NCBI GenBank assembly: GCA_001023575.1
Contig: CP011489.1
Span: forward strand, 1,549,001 to 1,613,000
Direction: 5' to 3'
From: Actinobacteria bacterium IMCC26256
GTDB lineage: Bacteria > Actinomycetota > Acidimicrobiia > IMCC26256
Length of the DNA: 64,000 nt
Made by a program: the position numbers and the translations under genes. Positions 19,153-27,642 of this stretch are shown piece by piece. The notes under the pieces were generated by a model that saw nothing but the letters and a program-made list of their open reading frames with translations, did no database searches and was not told the origin of the DNA. The number at the start of each line of letters is the position of its first letter. Position 1 is the stretch's first letter.

Positions 19153-19202
19153 TGTGGACGGTATTTAATGCAGACGCTTTTTAGTATGGACGCTTTTTAA
19201 TG
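19146..19202 (+). repeat. 16-nt tandem repeat between hisH and hisF
   Basis: TTTTTAATGTGGACGG, TATTTAATGCAGACGC and TTTTTAGTATGGACGC, then a partial TTTTTAATG. The array starts inside the hisH stop region (TAA at 19150) and its last partial unit supplies the hisF ATG (19200), so duplication of a stop/start junction has spaced the two genes. Each unit contains an ATG or GTG. Confidence 0.85.
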
Positions 19203-19994
19203 CTCACTAAACGCTTGATTGCTTGCTTCGACGTCATCAACGGACGCGTAACGAAGGCCGTACGTTTCCAGGACAACATCGATGTAGCAGCCGCAGAGGA
19301 TCTCGCACAGAGCCTTTATCAAGACCAGATCGACGAGATTGTCTTCTACGACATCACGGCGAGTAGCGAGAAACGCAAGATTGACCTTGAGACTGTGCGC
19401 AGAGTCGCTGAGCACATATTTGTACCCTTCACAGTCGGCGGCGGGATCCGCAATGTTGAGGACATGTTCGAGGTGCTTAAAGCCGGGGCCGAGAAGATCA
19501 GTATCGACTCCATGGCGGTGCGTGACCCAGAGATCATTCGAAATGGTGCCACCGAGTTTGGTCGCCAATGCATAGTGCTCTCAACGCAGGTAAAGCACGT
19601 AGGTATTCGCGACGGGATTCCAAGTGGCTACGAGGTATTTATCGATGGCGCTCGGCTCGCTACAGGCCTCGACGCCCTCGACTGGGTCCGCAGGGCTGAG
19701 GACCTAGGCGCAGGCGAGATCGTGGTTAACAGCATTGATCGTGATGGCACCGGCGAGGGTTACGAGATCGAGATCACACGTGCTGTTGCCGACAGCGTAA
19801 ACGTGCCCGTAATTGCATCTGGAGGCGCAGGAACAGCGCAGCACATTGCAGATGGACTCACCGCAGGTGCAGCTCAGGCCGCAATCATCTCTTCAATGCT
19901 CTACTCACCGCGCGTTGAGCGCAATGCAACAGTGCGCGAGTTAAAAGATGCGCTAGGGGCTCTAGGCGTACAGATGCGCCCCTGGGTTGATTGA
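19200..19994 (+). CDS. hisF: Imidazole glycerol phosphate synthase cyclase subunit (HisF or paralogue)
   Basis: A 264-aa TIM-barrel cyclase that uses HisH-derived ammonia to form imidazole glycerol phosphate and AICAR. Asp11 in CFDVINGRV, the phosphate-binding TVGGGIRNVED loop, and VIASGGAGT with SIDRDGTG in the C-terminal half are typical. The second catalytic Asp (Asp130 of Thermotoga HisF, normally in an AIDAK-like strand) aligns by eye to IVLSTQVKHVG near residues 125-135, where no Asp is visible. This may mark a HisF subclade or a paralogue making another product. It directly follows hisH. Confidence 0.86.
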   Translation: MLTKRLIACFDVINGRVTKAVRFQDNIDVAAAEDLAQSLYQDQIDEIVFYDITASSEKRKIDLETVRRVAEHIFVPFTVGGGIRNVEDMFEVLKAGAEKISIDSMAVRDPEIIRNGATEFGRQCIVLSTQVKHVGIRDGIPSGYEVFIDGARLATGLDALDWVRRAEDLGAGEIVVNSIDRDGTGEGYEIEITRAVADSVNVPVIASGGAGTAQHIADGLTAGAAQAAIISSMLYSPRVERNATVRELKDALGALGVQMRPWVD

Positions 19995-20051
19995 GTCAGA
20001 GGTTGCTAACTCCGGCCTGAGGACGCCGACCAGCCGAGCAGAGTAGTTCGC

Positions 20052-20453
20052 TTAAGCGACGGGTACTGCGGGCGCTACTACTGGCTCGCTCCACAGTTGT
20101 GAAGCATCCGACCAGAGTCGCTCTAGTGCGTAGAAGTCGCGCACCTCATCGAGGAAGATGTGTGCAACGAAGTCGCCGTAATCCATTAGGACCCAACCGA
20201 GATCGTCTAGTCCCTCGGTGCGAATCGGAGAGGTTCCGTCGTGGAGTCGGATCTTCTCCTCGATCTCATCAACGATTGCGCGAACCAGACGCGGGTTAGA
20301 TGCACTAGCGATTACAAACGCCTCTGTGATCCCAATGATCGCTCCAACATCGAGCACAAGAATGTCGGTGCCCTTCTTCTCCGAGGCAGCAACAGCCGCA
20401 ACTATCGCGCGCTCATGGCTCTCGAGCGTTGCGCCTTTGGGTTTCGTTGTCAC
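20052..20453 (-). CDS. rsfS: Ribosome silencing factor RsfS
   Basis: A 133-aa member of the RsfS/Iojap family, which binds L14 on the 50S subunit and blocks subunit joining in slow growth. The motifs DILVLDV, TEAFVIASASNPRLVRAIVDEI and the signature GWVLMDYGDFVAHIFLDEVRDFYALERLW are all present. It overlaps the upstream LytR_C gene by 4 nt and ends the nadD-LytR_C-rsfS operon, a conserved actinobacterial order. Confidence 0.96.
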   Translation of the reverse strand: MTTKPKGATLESHERAIVAAVAASEKKGTDILVLDVGAIIGITEAFVIASASNPRLVRAIVDEIEEKIRLHDGTSPIRTEGLDDLGWVLMDYGDFVAHIFLDEVRDFYALERLWSDASQLWSEPVVAPAVPVA

Positions 20454-21673
20454 TTGGTGGAGCCTTTCGGATTGAAGTCTGGGCCGACGATGATGGTCAC
20501 GTCTGCGATACCGATCGCACGATCAGCCCGACGAAGAGAACCGACGCCGATCGCTTTGAGAAACTTCTCAGCAGCACGACGGTCTGCGTCACGGTAGTAG
20601 ATGACCTGCGTCTCAGTTACACCGAAGTCTGGAACATTCCCCGTGAGGCGAACATCCCCCCCAATTGGCACCACCAGCCTCGCTACTCCCTGCGCTAGCC
20701 CTACGGTGCCTACTCCGTTGAGAATCTCAATCCGCGGGCGTCTGCCATCAATTCCAAGGCGAGCATCTGGAAAGAGCCTCTTAACGACACCTGGAAGCGC
20801 AGAGCTCCGAACACTCAATCTCTCGTCTCCACTTGTACCGATGGAGTCAACAGGCAGCGTGTCATAGGACGCAGGCTTCAAACCTCCAACGCTCGCGATC
20901 GGAGCAGCGATAGGTACAGCGGCGATCGTTGCACTCGCCACAGCAGGGTTCTTCAGGCGCTTCATCCATCCCTCTAAGACAGCCTGCACAGTTACTAAGC
21001 GATCCACTTCGCTACCAACCTGAGCCTCTGTTAACAAGCGAGCGATCTCTGCGGCTGTTAGACGCTGGAGCCCGCCCGGGAAAGCGTCGCGCTTATCTGC
21101 AGCAAATCGAACAGCACTTCGTAGATCAACCTCGAACGGTGCAGCCGGCGTAATCGCAGCAAGAAGCGTTGCATCATCAACTATTGACGGAGCGCCAGCA
21201 TTGACTCCAGTGAGATTCTGTACCGTCGTCTGCAGGAGATCGTCGTCACCAACGGATGGGACCTGCGCGAGAGTCTGGATACCAAGTGACGGAACCTCGA
21301 CTTGAGTAGACGAAGGCAGCATCAAGACGGATCCCGCGTCGCCAGATCTACCGAGCAGGAGAATTAGATCTGCTTCATTACTAGGCCCAACATGTGCGAT
21401 GAGAGCGGCCTCAGTGGCAAGACCAGGCAGACGCGATTTAGAACCCACGTCATTGGTTATCTCCGAAGAGCCGCGCAGTACAAAACCGATCATGACTGCT
21501 ATACCGAGAGCGATCGCTATCAATGGCATAACAATTAACCAAAAACGACGACGCTCACGCTCTAACGCCCGCCGCTCACGCCCCGCCTGACGCCTACCCG
21601 CACTGGGCGCGCCTTGGGGGCTTGCTGGCCCTGTATCTGGCGCTGGCCCTGCATCTGTATCTGGCTCGATCAT
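20450..21673 (-). CDS. Membrane-anchored LytR C-terminal domain protein
   Basis: A 407-aa protein with a cytosolic Pro/Ala/Arg-rich N-terminus, one transmembrane helix (about residues 45-66) and a large extracytoplasmic part. The C-terminal ~100 residues (RIEILNGVGTVGLAQGVA ... VTETQVIYY ... ADVTIIVGPDF) match the LytR_C fold found at the end of actinobacterial LytR-CpsA-Psr proteins. The middle (ADLILLLGRSGDAGSVLMLPS) looks like a degenerate LCP domain without the usual catalytic Arg/Asp set, so phosphotransferase activity is doubtful. It overlaps nadD and rsfS by 4 nt each. A cell-envelope role is likely; the exact function is unknown. Confidence 0.8.
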   Translation of the reverse strand: MIEPDTDAGPAPDTGPASPQGAPSAGRRQAGRERRALERERRRFWLIVMPLIAIALGIAVMIGFVLRGSSEITNDVGSKSRLPGLATEAALIAHVGPSNEADLILLLGRSGDAGSVLMLPSSTQVEVPSLGIQTLAQVPSVGDDDLLQTTVQNLTGVNAGAPSIVDDATLLAAITPAAPFEVDLRSAVRFAADKRDAFPGGLQRLTAAEIARLLTEAQVGSEVDRLVTVQAVLEGWMKRLKNPAVASATIAAVPIAAPIASVGGLKPASYDTLPVDSIGTSGDERLSVRSSALPGVVKRLFPDARLGIDGRRPRIEILNGVGTVGLAQGVARLVVPIGGDVRLTGNVPDFGVTETQVIYYRDADRRAAEKFLKAIGVGSLRRADRAIGIADVTIIVGPDFNPKGSTK

Positions 21674-22251
21674 TGGGGTTGAGTGTAGAGGCCATGCTCC
21701 TGTATGTAGTGGGCAGTCGGGGCGGGTACTAGCCCATCTATCGGGAGGCCTTGCCTAAGACGCTCACGAATCAACGACGAGGAGACATCGAAGCGCTCCA
21801 TTTTTATATGTTCGACGCTCCACCCATCGCCCGGGGGGACGCATGACTCTCCCTCGCGCTCCACAACAACAATTGTGGCGAGTTCGCGTGTCTCATCAAG
21901 CCTGCGCCATGAAGGCATATTCGCAACTGCGTCTGCACCGAGAATCAAGAATAAATCTCGACCTTCTTCTGCGAGGGCCTCGAGAGTATCTGCTGTTATC
22001 GATGGCTCTGAGGAGAGAACCTCGATGTCGCTAACTTCAAGACCCGCCATGCCGCTTACAGCGAGTCTCGCCATGGCAAGTCGCGCTTGCGCATCTGCCA
22101 CTACTCTGCCGCTCTTTTGCCAAGGGTCTCCTGCGGGGATCAGCAGCACACGATCGAGTTCGAGGGTATTGCGCACGGCTTTTGCTGCGGCAATATGCGC
22201 AGAGTGAATCGGGTCAAATGTCCCACCAAAAATACCAACTCGTTCGCTCAC
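21670..22251 (-). CDS. nadD: Nicotinate-nucleotide adenylyltransferase
   Basis: 193 aa from a GTG at 22251, which immediately precedes the conserved RVGIFGGTFDPIHSAHI nucleotidyltransferase motif; the frame runs further upstream, but those residues are Arg/Pro-rich and not NadD-like. The second ATP-binding motif is SSSLIRERLRQG, followed by PTAHYIQEHGLY, the NadD C-terminal signature. The enzyme adenylates nicotinate mononucleotide in NAD synthesis. The signature has HSAH where HxGH is usual. First gene of the operon with LytR_C and rsfS. Divergent from the ACT-domain gene. Confidence 0.93.
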   Translation of the reverse strand: MSERVGIFGGTFDPIHSAHIAAAKAVRNTLELDRVLLIPAGDPWQKSGRVVADAQARLAMARLAVSGMAGLEVSDIEVLSSEPSITADTLEALAEEGRDLFLILGADAVANMPSWRRLDETRELATIVVVEREGESCVPPGDGWSVEHIKMERFDVSSSLIRERLRQGLPIDGLVPAPTAHYIQEHGLYTQPQ

Positions 22252-22331
22252 ACTTGGGAGGCTACCGGGCGATCTAGGTTCACGCCGGCAGCCTCTCATG
22301 CGGGGCTGCATAAATCTGCGCGATCCTCGCA

Positions 22332-23105
22332 GTGACATCCCTTCATATGGCGTCGCTTCATATTCTCGAAACACTCCCGACCCAGAACGCGGCCTACGAT
22401 AAGTGCGTGAGCAGCGCAGAGAGCACCCACGCAGAACCAGTACCGAATCCAGCAGAGTCTTCAAACTCCTCAGCTGAACATGTATTGATACGGGTCTGGC
22501 TGCCAGACCGCCCTGGAGCACTTGGACTCGTGGCCTCAAGAATCGGTGCGATGCGAGGAGACATTGTCGGCATCGATGTCTTAGAGACCGGTGAGGGCGT
22601 TGCAGTAGACGAATTTGCTGTGAACATTCCTGACGCAGAGATGATTCCAATTTTGATCCGCGAGATCGAAGAGGTCGATGGCGTATCGGTCGAGGAGGTG
22701 CGCAGTGTTGGAGTATTCCCAGACCCAAGAGTCGATGCTCTTAATTCTGCCGCAACAATCTGTGAAGCTACCTCGATACCGGATCTCTGGCTACGACTAG
22801 CAACGCACACAATGAAGGAGTTCTCGGCTGACTGGTCGGTAGTTATTGATGATCAAGAGATACTCGCATCATGCGGAGACTCGCCCGCTCATGCCGTCCT
22901 AGATGCGTATGTTGCAGGGATCCGATCATCGCAGCTTGTTACTGCAGGTGCTGCGGGGCCCTCGGATCTCGCTATAGCCGTATTGCCTAACTCGAGTGTC
23001 GTCCTACTTCTCGGGCGCGATGGGCACACCTTCCGCCAACGAGAGCGGCTGCAGTTATTAGCTCTTGCTCGCATCGCAGCGAGCATGGTGCCACTGCTTC
23101 GATAA
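22332..23105 (+). CDS. ACT-domain protein
   Basis: Up to 257 aa from a GTG at 22332. An ACT domain begins near residue 48 (VLIRVWLPDRPGALGLVASRIG) and runs through DVLETGEGVAVDEFAVN and the DGVSVEEVRSVGV strand; ACT domains usually bind amino acids and regulate enzymes. The C-terminal ~130 residues (SIPDLWLRLATHTMKEFSADWSVVID ... RERLQLLALARIAASMVPLL) resemble a GAF-like sensory domain, but no catalytic motif is seen. A second start, GTG at 22407, has TACGAT 6 nt upstream and would be leaderless; it keeps the ACT domain whole and may be the real start. Function unknown. Confidence 0.78.
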   Translation: MTSLHMASLHILETLPTQNAAYDKCVSSAESTHAEPVPNPAESSNSSAEHVLIRVWLPDRPGALGLVASRIGAMRGDIVGIDVLETGEGVAVDEFAVNIPDAEMIPILIREIEEVDGVSVEEVRSVGVFPDPRVDALNSAATICEATSIPDLWLRLATHTMKEFSADWSVVIDDQEILASCGDSPAHAVLDAYVAGIRSSQLVTAGAAGPSDLAIAVLPNSSVVLLLGRDGHTFRQRERLQLLALARIAASMVPLLR

Positions 23106-23126
23106 TTTGTGTGCAGAGCGGCGGTG

Positions 23127-23144
23127 CCATTTCTGTAGAAATGG
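23127..23144. other. 7-bp inverted repeat between the ACT gene and photolyase
   Basis: CCATTTC-TGTA-GAAATGG forms a perfect 7-bp stem with a 4-nt loop, 21 nt after the ACT-gene stop and 24 nt before the phr start. There is no T run on the + strand, so it could be a weak terminator or an operator. Confidence 0.4.
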
Positions 23145-23155
23145 AGTCATAACGG

Positions 23156-23161
23156 TACCCT
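23156..23161 (+). promoter_or_regulatory. Putative -10 (TACCCT) for leaderless phr
   Basis: TACCCT is followed by 7 nt and then the phr ATG at 23169. No Shine-Dalgarno is present, in keeping with a leaderless transcript. A -35 element is not clear. Confidence 0.35.
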
Positions 23162-23168
23162 CATTGCC

Positions 23169-24515
23169 ATGACAACAGGCGTAGTTGTATTCACAAGAGA
23201 CCTAAGGGTTCATGACCACCCTGCACTCGCTGCCGCTATTCGAGAGCACAAGAGCATTGTTCCACTCTTTGTATTTGATGACGCGGTAGCGCGCGCTGAT
23301 TTTCGCCCTGCCAACAGAACCGCATTCATGCTTGAGTCGCTCGCCGACCTCGATTCTTCGCTGCAGAGTCGGGGGGCAACACTCATATATCGCCACGGAG
23401 ACTGGGCAGAGGAAGTATTGGCGCTCGCAGAGGAGGTAAATGCATCTGCGATTCACCTCTCAGAGGATGTAAGCGGGTTCTCAACACGCAGGATTACTCA
23501 ACTAACGGAGCGCGCTAAGGCCTCAGAGATCCGAGTGCAGGCTCATCCCGGTGTAATGGTCATCTCGCCTGGGGATGTTCTCCCCACAGGCGGCGATCAC
23601 TTCAAAGTTTTCACGCCTTACTATCGAAAATGGCTCGCGCTTCCTTGGCGAACTCCGATAGCGGCGCCCAAAGAAATACTCTCCGTTAAGCGCCTTGATT
23701 CGCTAACCATTCCAAAAATAGAGGAGCTCTCTTCTGGTTCTCTATCGCCAAATCGCGTAAACGGCGGGGAGAGTATCGCTCGCCGATTGTTCGCGAACTG
23801 GAGAGAGAGCCACCTACACGAGTACGAATCGATCCATAACGATCTGCCGGGTAACTCAACCTCGCATCTAGCGCCTTACATACATTTTGGATGCCTCTCC
23901 CCTCTCGAACTTGCTGCGTCATCATTGGGGCGCGATGGAGCAGAGGCCTGGGTTCGACAACTCTGTTGGCGAGACTTCTACCATCAAGTTCTCGCTGCAC
24001 GCCCTGATGCTTCGTGGGCAGATTTCAAGCATCGCGGTGATCACTGGATCGACGACCCCGCTGCACTCCAGGCTTGGAAGGAAGGGCGCACAGGGTTCCC
24101 TGTCGTTGATGCCGGTATGCGCCAACTCCTAGATGAAGGATTCATGCATAACCGCACTCGCATGATTGTCGCTTCATTCTTAACCAAAGACCTAGGCATC
24201 GACTGGCGCCACGGTGCACGCCACTTCCTCGAGTGGCTGACCGATGGAGACATCGCAAACAACAATCTCAACTGGCAGTGGACGGCAGGCACCGGAACCG
24301 ATACAAACCCGAATCGCATATTTAACCCTACGGTTCAGGGTCAGCGCTTCGATCCAAAGGGAGAGTACGTAAGGCGCTACGTAAAAGAACTAGCAAGCAT
24401 CCCGGATGGTTCGCTACATACTCTCGGACCGTTAGAGCGTGCTGCGCTTGGGTACCCCGAACCGATAGTGGACCACCACGAAGCCATAGCCGAGTATCGA
24501 TTACGCAGAGCCTAA
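23169..24515 (+). CDS. phr: Deoxyribodipyrimidine photolyase (CPD class I type)
   Basis: A 448-aa cryptochrome/photolyase-family protein that would split UV-induced cyclobutane dimers with FADH-. The N-terminal antenna domain begins VVVFTRDLRVHDHPAL. The FAD domain shows WVRQLCWRDFYHQVL, GRTGFPVVDAGMRQL, NRTRMIVASFL, WRHGARHFLEWLTDGDIANNNLNWQWTAGTGTD and NPTVQGQRFDP, with the conserved Trp residues and Asn expected of repair-active class I enzymes. Full family length. It suits a light-exposed organism such as a surface-water bacterium. Confidence 0.95.
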   Translation: MTTGVVVFTRDLRVHDHPALAAAIREHKSIVPLFVFDDAVARADFRPANRTAFMLESLADLDSSLQSRGATLIYRHGDWAEEVLALAEEVNASAIHLSEDVSGFSTRRITQLTERAKASEIRVQAHPGVMVISPGDVLPTGGDHFKVFTPYYRKWLALPWRTPIAAPKEILSVKRLDSLTIPKIEELSSGSLSPNRVNGGESIARRLFANWRESHLHEYESIHNDLPGNSTSHLAPYIHFGCLSPLELAASSLGRDGAEAWVRQLCWRDFYHQVLAARPDASWADFKHRGDHWIDDPAALQAWKEGRTGFPVVDAGMRQLLDEGFMHNRTRMIVASFLTKDLGIDWRHGARHFLEWLTDGDIANNNLNWQWTAGTGTDTNPNRIFNPTVQGQRFDPKGEYVRRYVKELASIPDGSLHTLGPLERAALGYPEPIVDHHEAIAEYRLRRA

Positions 24516-24593
24516 AGACTCTTAGATATTTAGAGGCTTTAATCTCTCTGTATTAGTAGCGGCGACGAGTGCGCGTCGCGTGAAACTTCGCTC

Positions 24594-24599
24594 TATTCT
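24594..24599 (+). promoter_or_regulatory. Putative -10 (TATTCT) for the GNAT gene
   Basis: TATTCT lies 6 nt before the ATG at 24606 with no ribosome-binding site between, the pattern of a leaderless mRNA. A -35 is not obvious. Confidence 0.4.
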
Positions 24600-24605
24600 C
24601 TAGCG

Positions 24606-25211
24606 ATGGTTGAGATTCGCGAGGCTCACTCCACTGAGATTAAGTCCGTAGCCGCAATGATGGCTCGCGCATTTGACGACTCGCCGGTTACTCAGTGGAT
24701 TATGCCCAGAGACCGACTTCGCCCGATCGCTCTTCGCGCTTTTTTTGGGGCGGCTGCGCATGACGCTCACCGACACGGCGAGGTCTGGGTCGCGATTGAC
24801 GACGACAAGGTAGTCGGCGGATCAGTTTGGCTGCCGCCTCGCAAGTATCCCCTTACGCCTAAACGCGAGAGAGCAACGCTGCTCCCCATACTTCGCCTCG
24901 CACCTATTGCCCCGCTCGCGCTATCAAGGGCCCTTAAGTATCAAAACGGTGTTGCGCGCAAGCACTTAAAAGACGAGCACTGGTATCTCGCCAACCTTGG
25001 GGTTGAGCCAGCGTTTCAAGGACGCGGCATTGGAGGCCTACTTCTACAACCTGTCATCGTTAGCGCTGAGGAGGAGGGCATGCCTTGCTACTTAGAGACC
25101 GAGAAGATTCGCAATCTCCCCTTCTACGGTCGGTACGGCTTCGAGGTTACTGAGGAGTTCATCCCGACCCCAAACGCCCCACCCATCTGGGCAATGACAC
25201 GAAACGCATAA
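24606..25211 (+). CDS. GNAT-family N-acetyltransferase
   Basis: A 201-aa acetyltransferase. The acetyl-CoA-binding motif A is HWYLANLGVEPAFQGRGIGGLLLQPVI, with the Q/R-x-x-G-x-G/A loop reading QGRGIG, followed by the CYLETEKIRNLPFYGRYGFEV strand that ends many GNAT proteins. The N-terminal VEIREAHSTEIKSVAAMMARAFDDSPVTQWI fits. The acceptor is unknown. It converges on the VWA gene with an 11-bp gap. Confidence 0.9.
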   Translation: MVEIREAHSTEIKSVAAMMARAFDDSPVTQWIMPRDRLRPIALRAFFGAAAHDAHRHGEVWVAIDDDKVVGGSVWLPPRKYPLTPKRERATLLPILRLAPIAPLALSRALKYQNGVARKHLKDEHWYLANLGVEPAFQGRGIGGLLLQPVIVSAEEEGMPCYLETEKIRNLPFYGRYGFEVTEEFIPTPNAPPIWAMTRNA

Positions 25212-25222
25212 GGCCTTACTAG

Positions 25223-26710
25223 TTAAACCTCAAAACTCGAGGATACAAATGTCTCGAGTTGACGCAGGTTGCGGCACTCGAATACTCCGTCACAGTAAAT
25301 GCCGTAATCACCGACTACAGAGTCTCCGGTATTCCAATACCCGCGCGGCTCGGGGTTTAGCCAGAACAACTTGCGAGATCGCTCACGAATCTCCTTGAGC
25401 ACCGTTGCTTGAGTTGCGTGGTAATTATTGCGCGCGTCACCGAGGATGATCACCGTTGTCTTCTTCGTAATCTCGCGCATGTGGCGCTGGGCAAATATCT
25501 CAAATGCGTGGCCGTAATCGGAGTGACCGTCTACCCATATCACGTCAGCCTCGCTATTGACTCTCTGAACCGCCTCAGTAATCTCATCTGATTCCTCGAA
25601 GAAGCGGGTTACTTCATCTATTCCGTCGATAAAGACCCAAGAGCGAACCTTTGAGAACTGCCCGGCCATGGCGTAGACAAACTGGAGCGTAAAGCGAGCA
25701 AAAGACGCTACAGATCCTGAGATATCTGCAATAACCATGATCTCAGGCTTGGAAGGCCTCGGGTTACGAAACTTCGGCTCAAGCGGCACTCCTCCGTAGG
25801 AGAGCGAGTGGCGAACTGTCTTGCGAAAATCAAGTTGACCTCGGCGGCGACGCTTGCGCCGCTGAGCAAGGCGTGCTGCAAGCGCACGCGTTAGCGGTTC
25901 AATGGCACGCTGCAGTTGAAGCATCTCTTCTCGAGATGCATGCATGAACTCAACATCCTCTGGGAGAGGCTTGCGGAGAGTGCGCGCCATTGCCTCAACA
26001 CCGCGATCCGCAATAAGGCGCCTGCGGATCTCCTCCTCAACCATCTCTTTAAATTTCTTGATCTTGATCTTGTGGTCATCAGAGGCAAGGCGGTCGGCGA
26101 GAGAGTCGTCAGGCGCATCACGCTCTTCACGCGCGTTGGACATCATCTTCTCTGCTACACCGTCGAGATCAAGTTGACGCAGCGTGCGATAGAGGTAGTA
26201 AGTACCCCCGACCGGCCTGCCCGGCTCCATGCCAGCAAAACGCGATACAGCCATCGCAGCGATATTGCGCAGCATCTCGTCATCAGACTTCATGAGGGCC
26301 TGCATCAACATCTTGGCGAGGTCTTCGTTACTTACGCCTTCACCCCCACCGCCGCCTCCTGGTTGCTTACCGGCTCCGCCGCCCTCGGGGGCTTCGCGGT
26401 CGTCGTTTGAAGACTCAGAGCCCTCGTCTCCGTCTACACCCGGGCTCCAGCGTGCGAAATAGACCTCAAAAACAGTCTCGAAGGCTGGCCAATGCTGGTG
26501 ATGCTTAACGAGAGTCGCGGCGAGTACTGCCTTGAATGACTCGCGGTCCTCCATAGAGATGTACTCAACAGCACGCATCGCATCGAGGTTCTCAGTCATT
26601 GAGACAGGCAACCCCGCAGCGCGCAGTTCATGTACAAATCCCTGAAGAACATCGAGCAAGTTTCCAGTTGTTACAACTCCAGGCGGCATCTCAAATGTGT
26701 TGCGGCTCAT
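25223..26710 (-). CDS. CoxE/VWA-domain protein partnered with a MoxR ATPase
   Basis: About 495 aa from the ATG at 26710; a longer frame to 26788 would overlap moxR, and CGCAAAGG lies upstream of 26710. The C-terminal domain contains a MIDAS motif, ADISGSV (DxSxS), within PEIMVIADISGSVASFARFTL, followed by RSWVFIDGIDEVTRFF: a CoxE-like von Willebrand A domain. The middle is charged, with an EGGGAGKQPGGGGGG linker. MoxR/VWA pairs act as chaperones in metalloenzyme or complex maturation. The client is not evident, as no CO dehydrogenase genes are nearby. Confidence 0.87.
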   Translation of the reverse strand: MSRNTFEMPPGVVTTGNLLDVLQGFVHELRAAGLPVSMTENLDAMRAVEYISMEDRESFKAVLAATLVKHHQHWPAFETVFEVYFARWSPGVDGDEGSESSNDDREAPEGGGAGKQPGGGGGGEGVSNEDLAKMLMQALMKSDDEMLRNIAAMAVSRFAGMEPGRPVGGTYYLYRTLRQLDLDGVAEKMMSNAREERDAPDDSLADRLASDDHKIKIKKFKEMVEEEIRRRLIADRGVEAMARTLRKPLPEDVEFMHASREEMLQLQRAIEPLTRALAARLAQRRKRRRRGQLDFRKTVRHSLSYGGVPLEPKFRNPRPSKPEIMVIADISGSVASFARFTLQFVYAMAGQFSKVRSWVFIDGIDEVTRFFEESDEITEAVQRVNSEADVIWVDGHSDYGHAFEIFAQRHMREITKKTTVIILGDARNNYHATQATVLKEIRERSRKLFWLNPEPRGYWNTGDSVVGDYGIYCDGVFECRNLRQLETFVSSSFEV

Positions 26711-26744
26711 CACATTGAATACCTTTGCGGAGTTGAAGGCCACC

Positions 26745-27641
26745 TCAAGATCGCTTCGGGCCAATCGGCAGCGGGCTGTCGACCCCAATCTCTTTTCTGG
26801 CCTTCATAATGTCAGATTGGTACTTCAACAGAACATGCAGAGTGTCAGTGATGACCTGAGGATCTATCTGCGTGTGGCCAAGGTAGAGAAGCGTGCGCGC
26901 CCAGTCGATCGTCTCAGAGATTGAAGGCGCCTTCTTTATGTCAAGTGCACGAATGGAGCGAACAACCTGAGAGACTTGTTCGGCTAGTGCATCATCGATC
27001 TCTGGGACCCTGACGCGAACAATCTCGCGCTCACGGTCGAGGTCTGGGTAGTCGATATGTAGGAAGAGGCAGCGGCGCTTAAGTGCCTCAGACAACTCGC
27101 GAGTGTTGTTCGATGTGAGCATGACAATTGGGCGTTGCTTCCCAGTTACCGTGCCTAGTTCAGGGATAGATACCTGAAAGTCTGAGAGAACCTCTAGCAA
27201 GAGCGCCTCGGTCTCGACCTCCACGCGGTCTACCTCGTCGATGAGAAGCACAACCGGCTCCTCGGAGCGAATCGCCTCAAGAAGTGGGCGCTCTAATAGG
27301 AACTGCTCGGAGAAAATATCGCTCTCAACCGTCTCCCAATCGCGCTCATGCTCGCGGTCGGCCTGGATACGAAGTAGCTGCTTTTTGTAGTTCCATTCAT
27401 AGATGGCCTTACCCTCATCTAATCCTTCGTAGCACTGGAGGCGGATTAAGCGCGAGTCAGTGATGAGGGCTACGGCCTTAGCAAGTTCGGTCTTGCCGAC
27501 TCCAGCAGGACCCTCAATGAGGACCGGCTTCTCAAGGCGATCTGCCAAGTAAATGACCCCAGCAATATTTGCATCAGCCAGATAGTCAACTGCTGCCAAT
27601 CTCTCGGTGACATCGGCTACGGATTTAAAACGCATCGCCAT
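26745..27641 (-). CDS. MoxR-family AAA+ ATPase
   Basis: A 298-aa AAA+ protein. Walker A is GPAGVGKTELAKAVA, Walker B VVLLIDEVDRVE, and sensor 1 lies in RPIVMLTSNNTRELSEALKRRCLFLHIDYPD, which also gives the MoxR arginine finger. The gene starts one base after the proA stop (27643) and precedes the VWA gene, with which it should form a chaperone pair. It was named from the fold and pairing; RavA-like subfamilies cannot be separated here. Confidence 0.9.
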   Translation of the reverse strand: MAMRFKSVADVTERLAAVDYLADANIAGVIYLADRLEKPVLIEGPAGVGKTELAKAVALITDSRLIRLQCYEGLDEGKAIYEWNYKKQLLRIQADREHERDWETVESDIFSEQFLLERPLLEAIRSEEPVVLLIDEVDRVEVETEALLLEVLSDFQVSIPELGTVTGKQRPIVMLTSNNTRELSEALKRRCLFLHIDYPDLDREREIVRVRVPEIDDALAEQVSQVVRSIRALDIKKAPSISETIDWARTLLYLGHTQIDPQVITDTLHVLLKYQSDIMKARKEIGVDSPLPIGPKRS

Positions 27642-27642
27642 T

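Noticed and set aside
22251-22728. N-terminal extension of nadD to 22728
   Set aside because: The extra ~160 residues are Arg/Pro-rich with no NadD similarity and run into the divergent gene; GTG at 22251 sits right before the nucleotidyltransferase motif.
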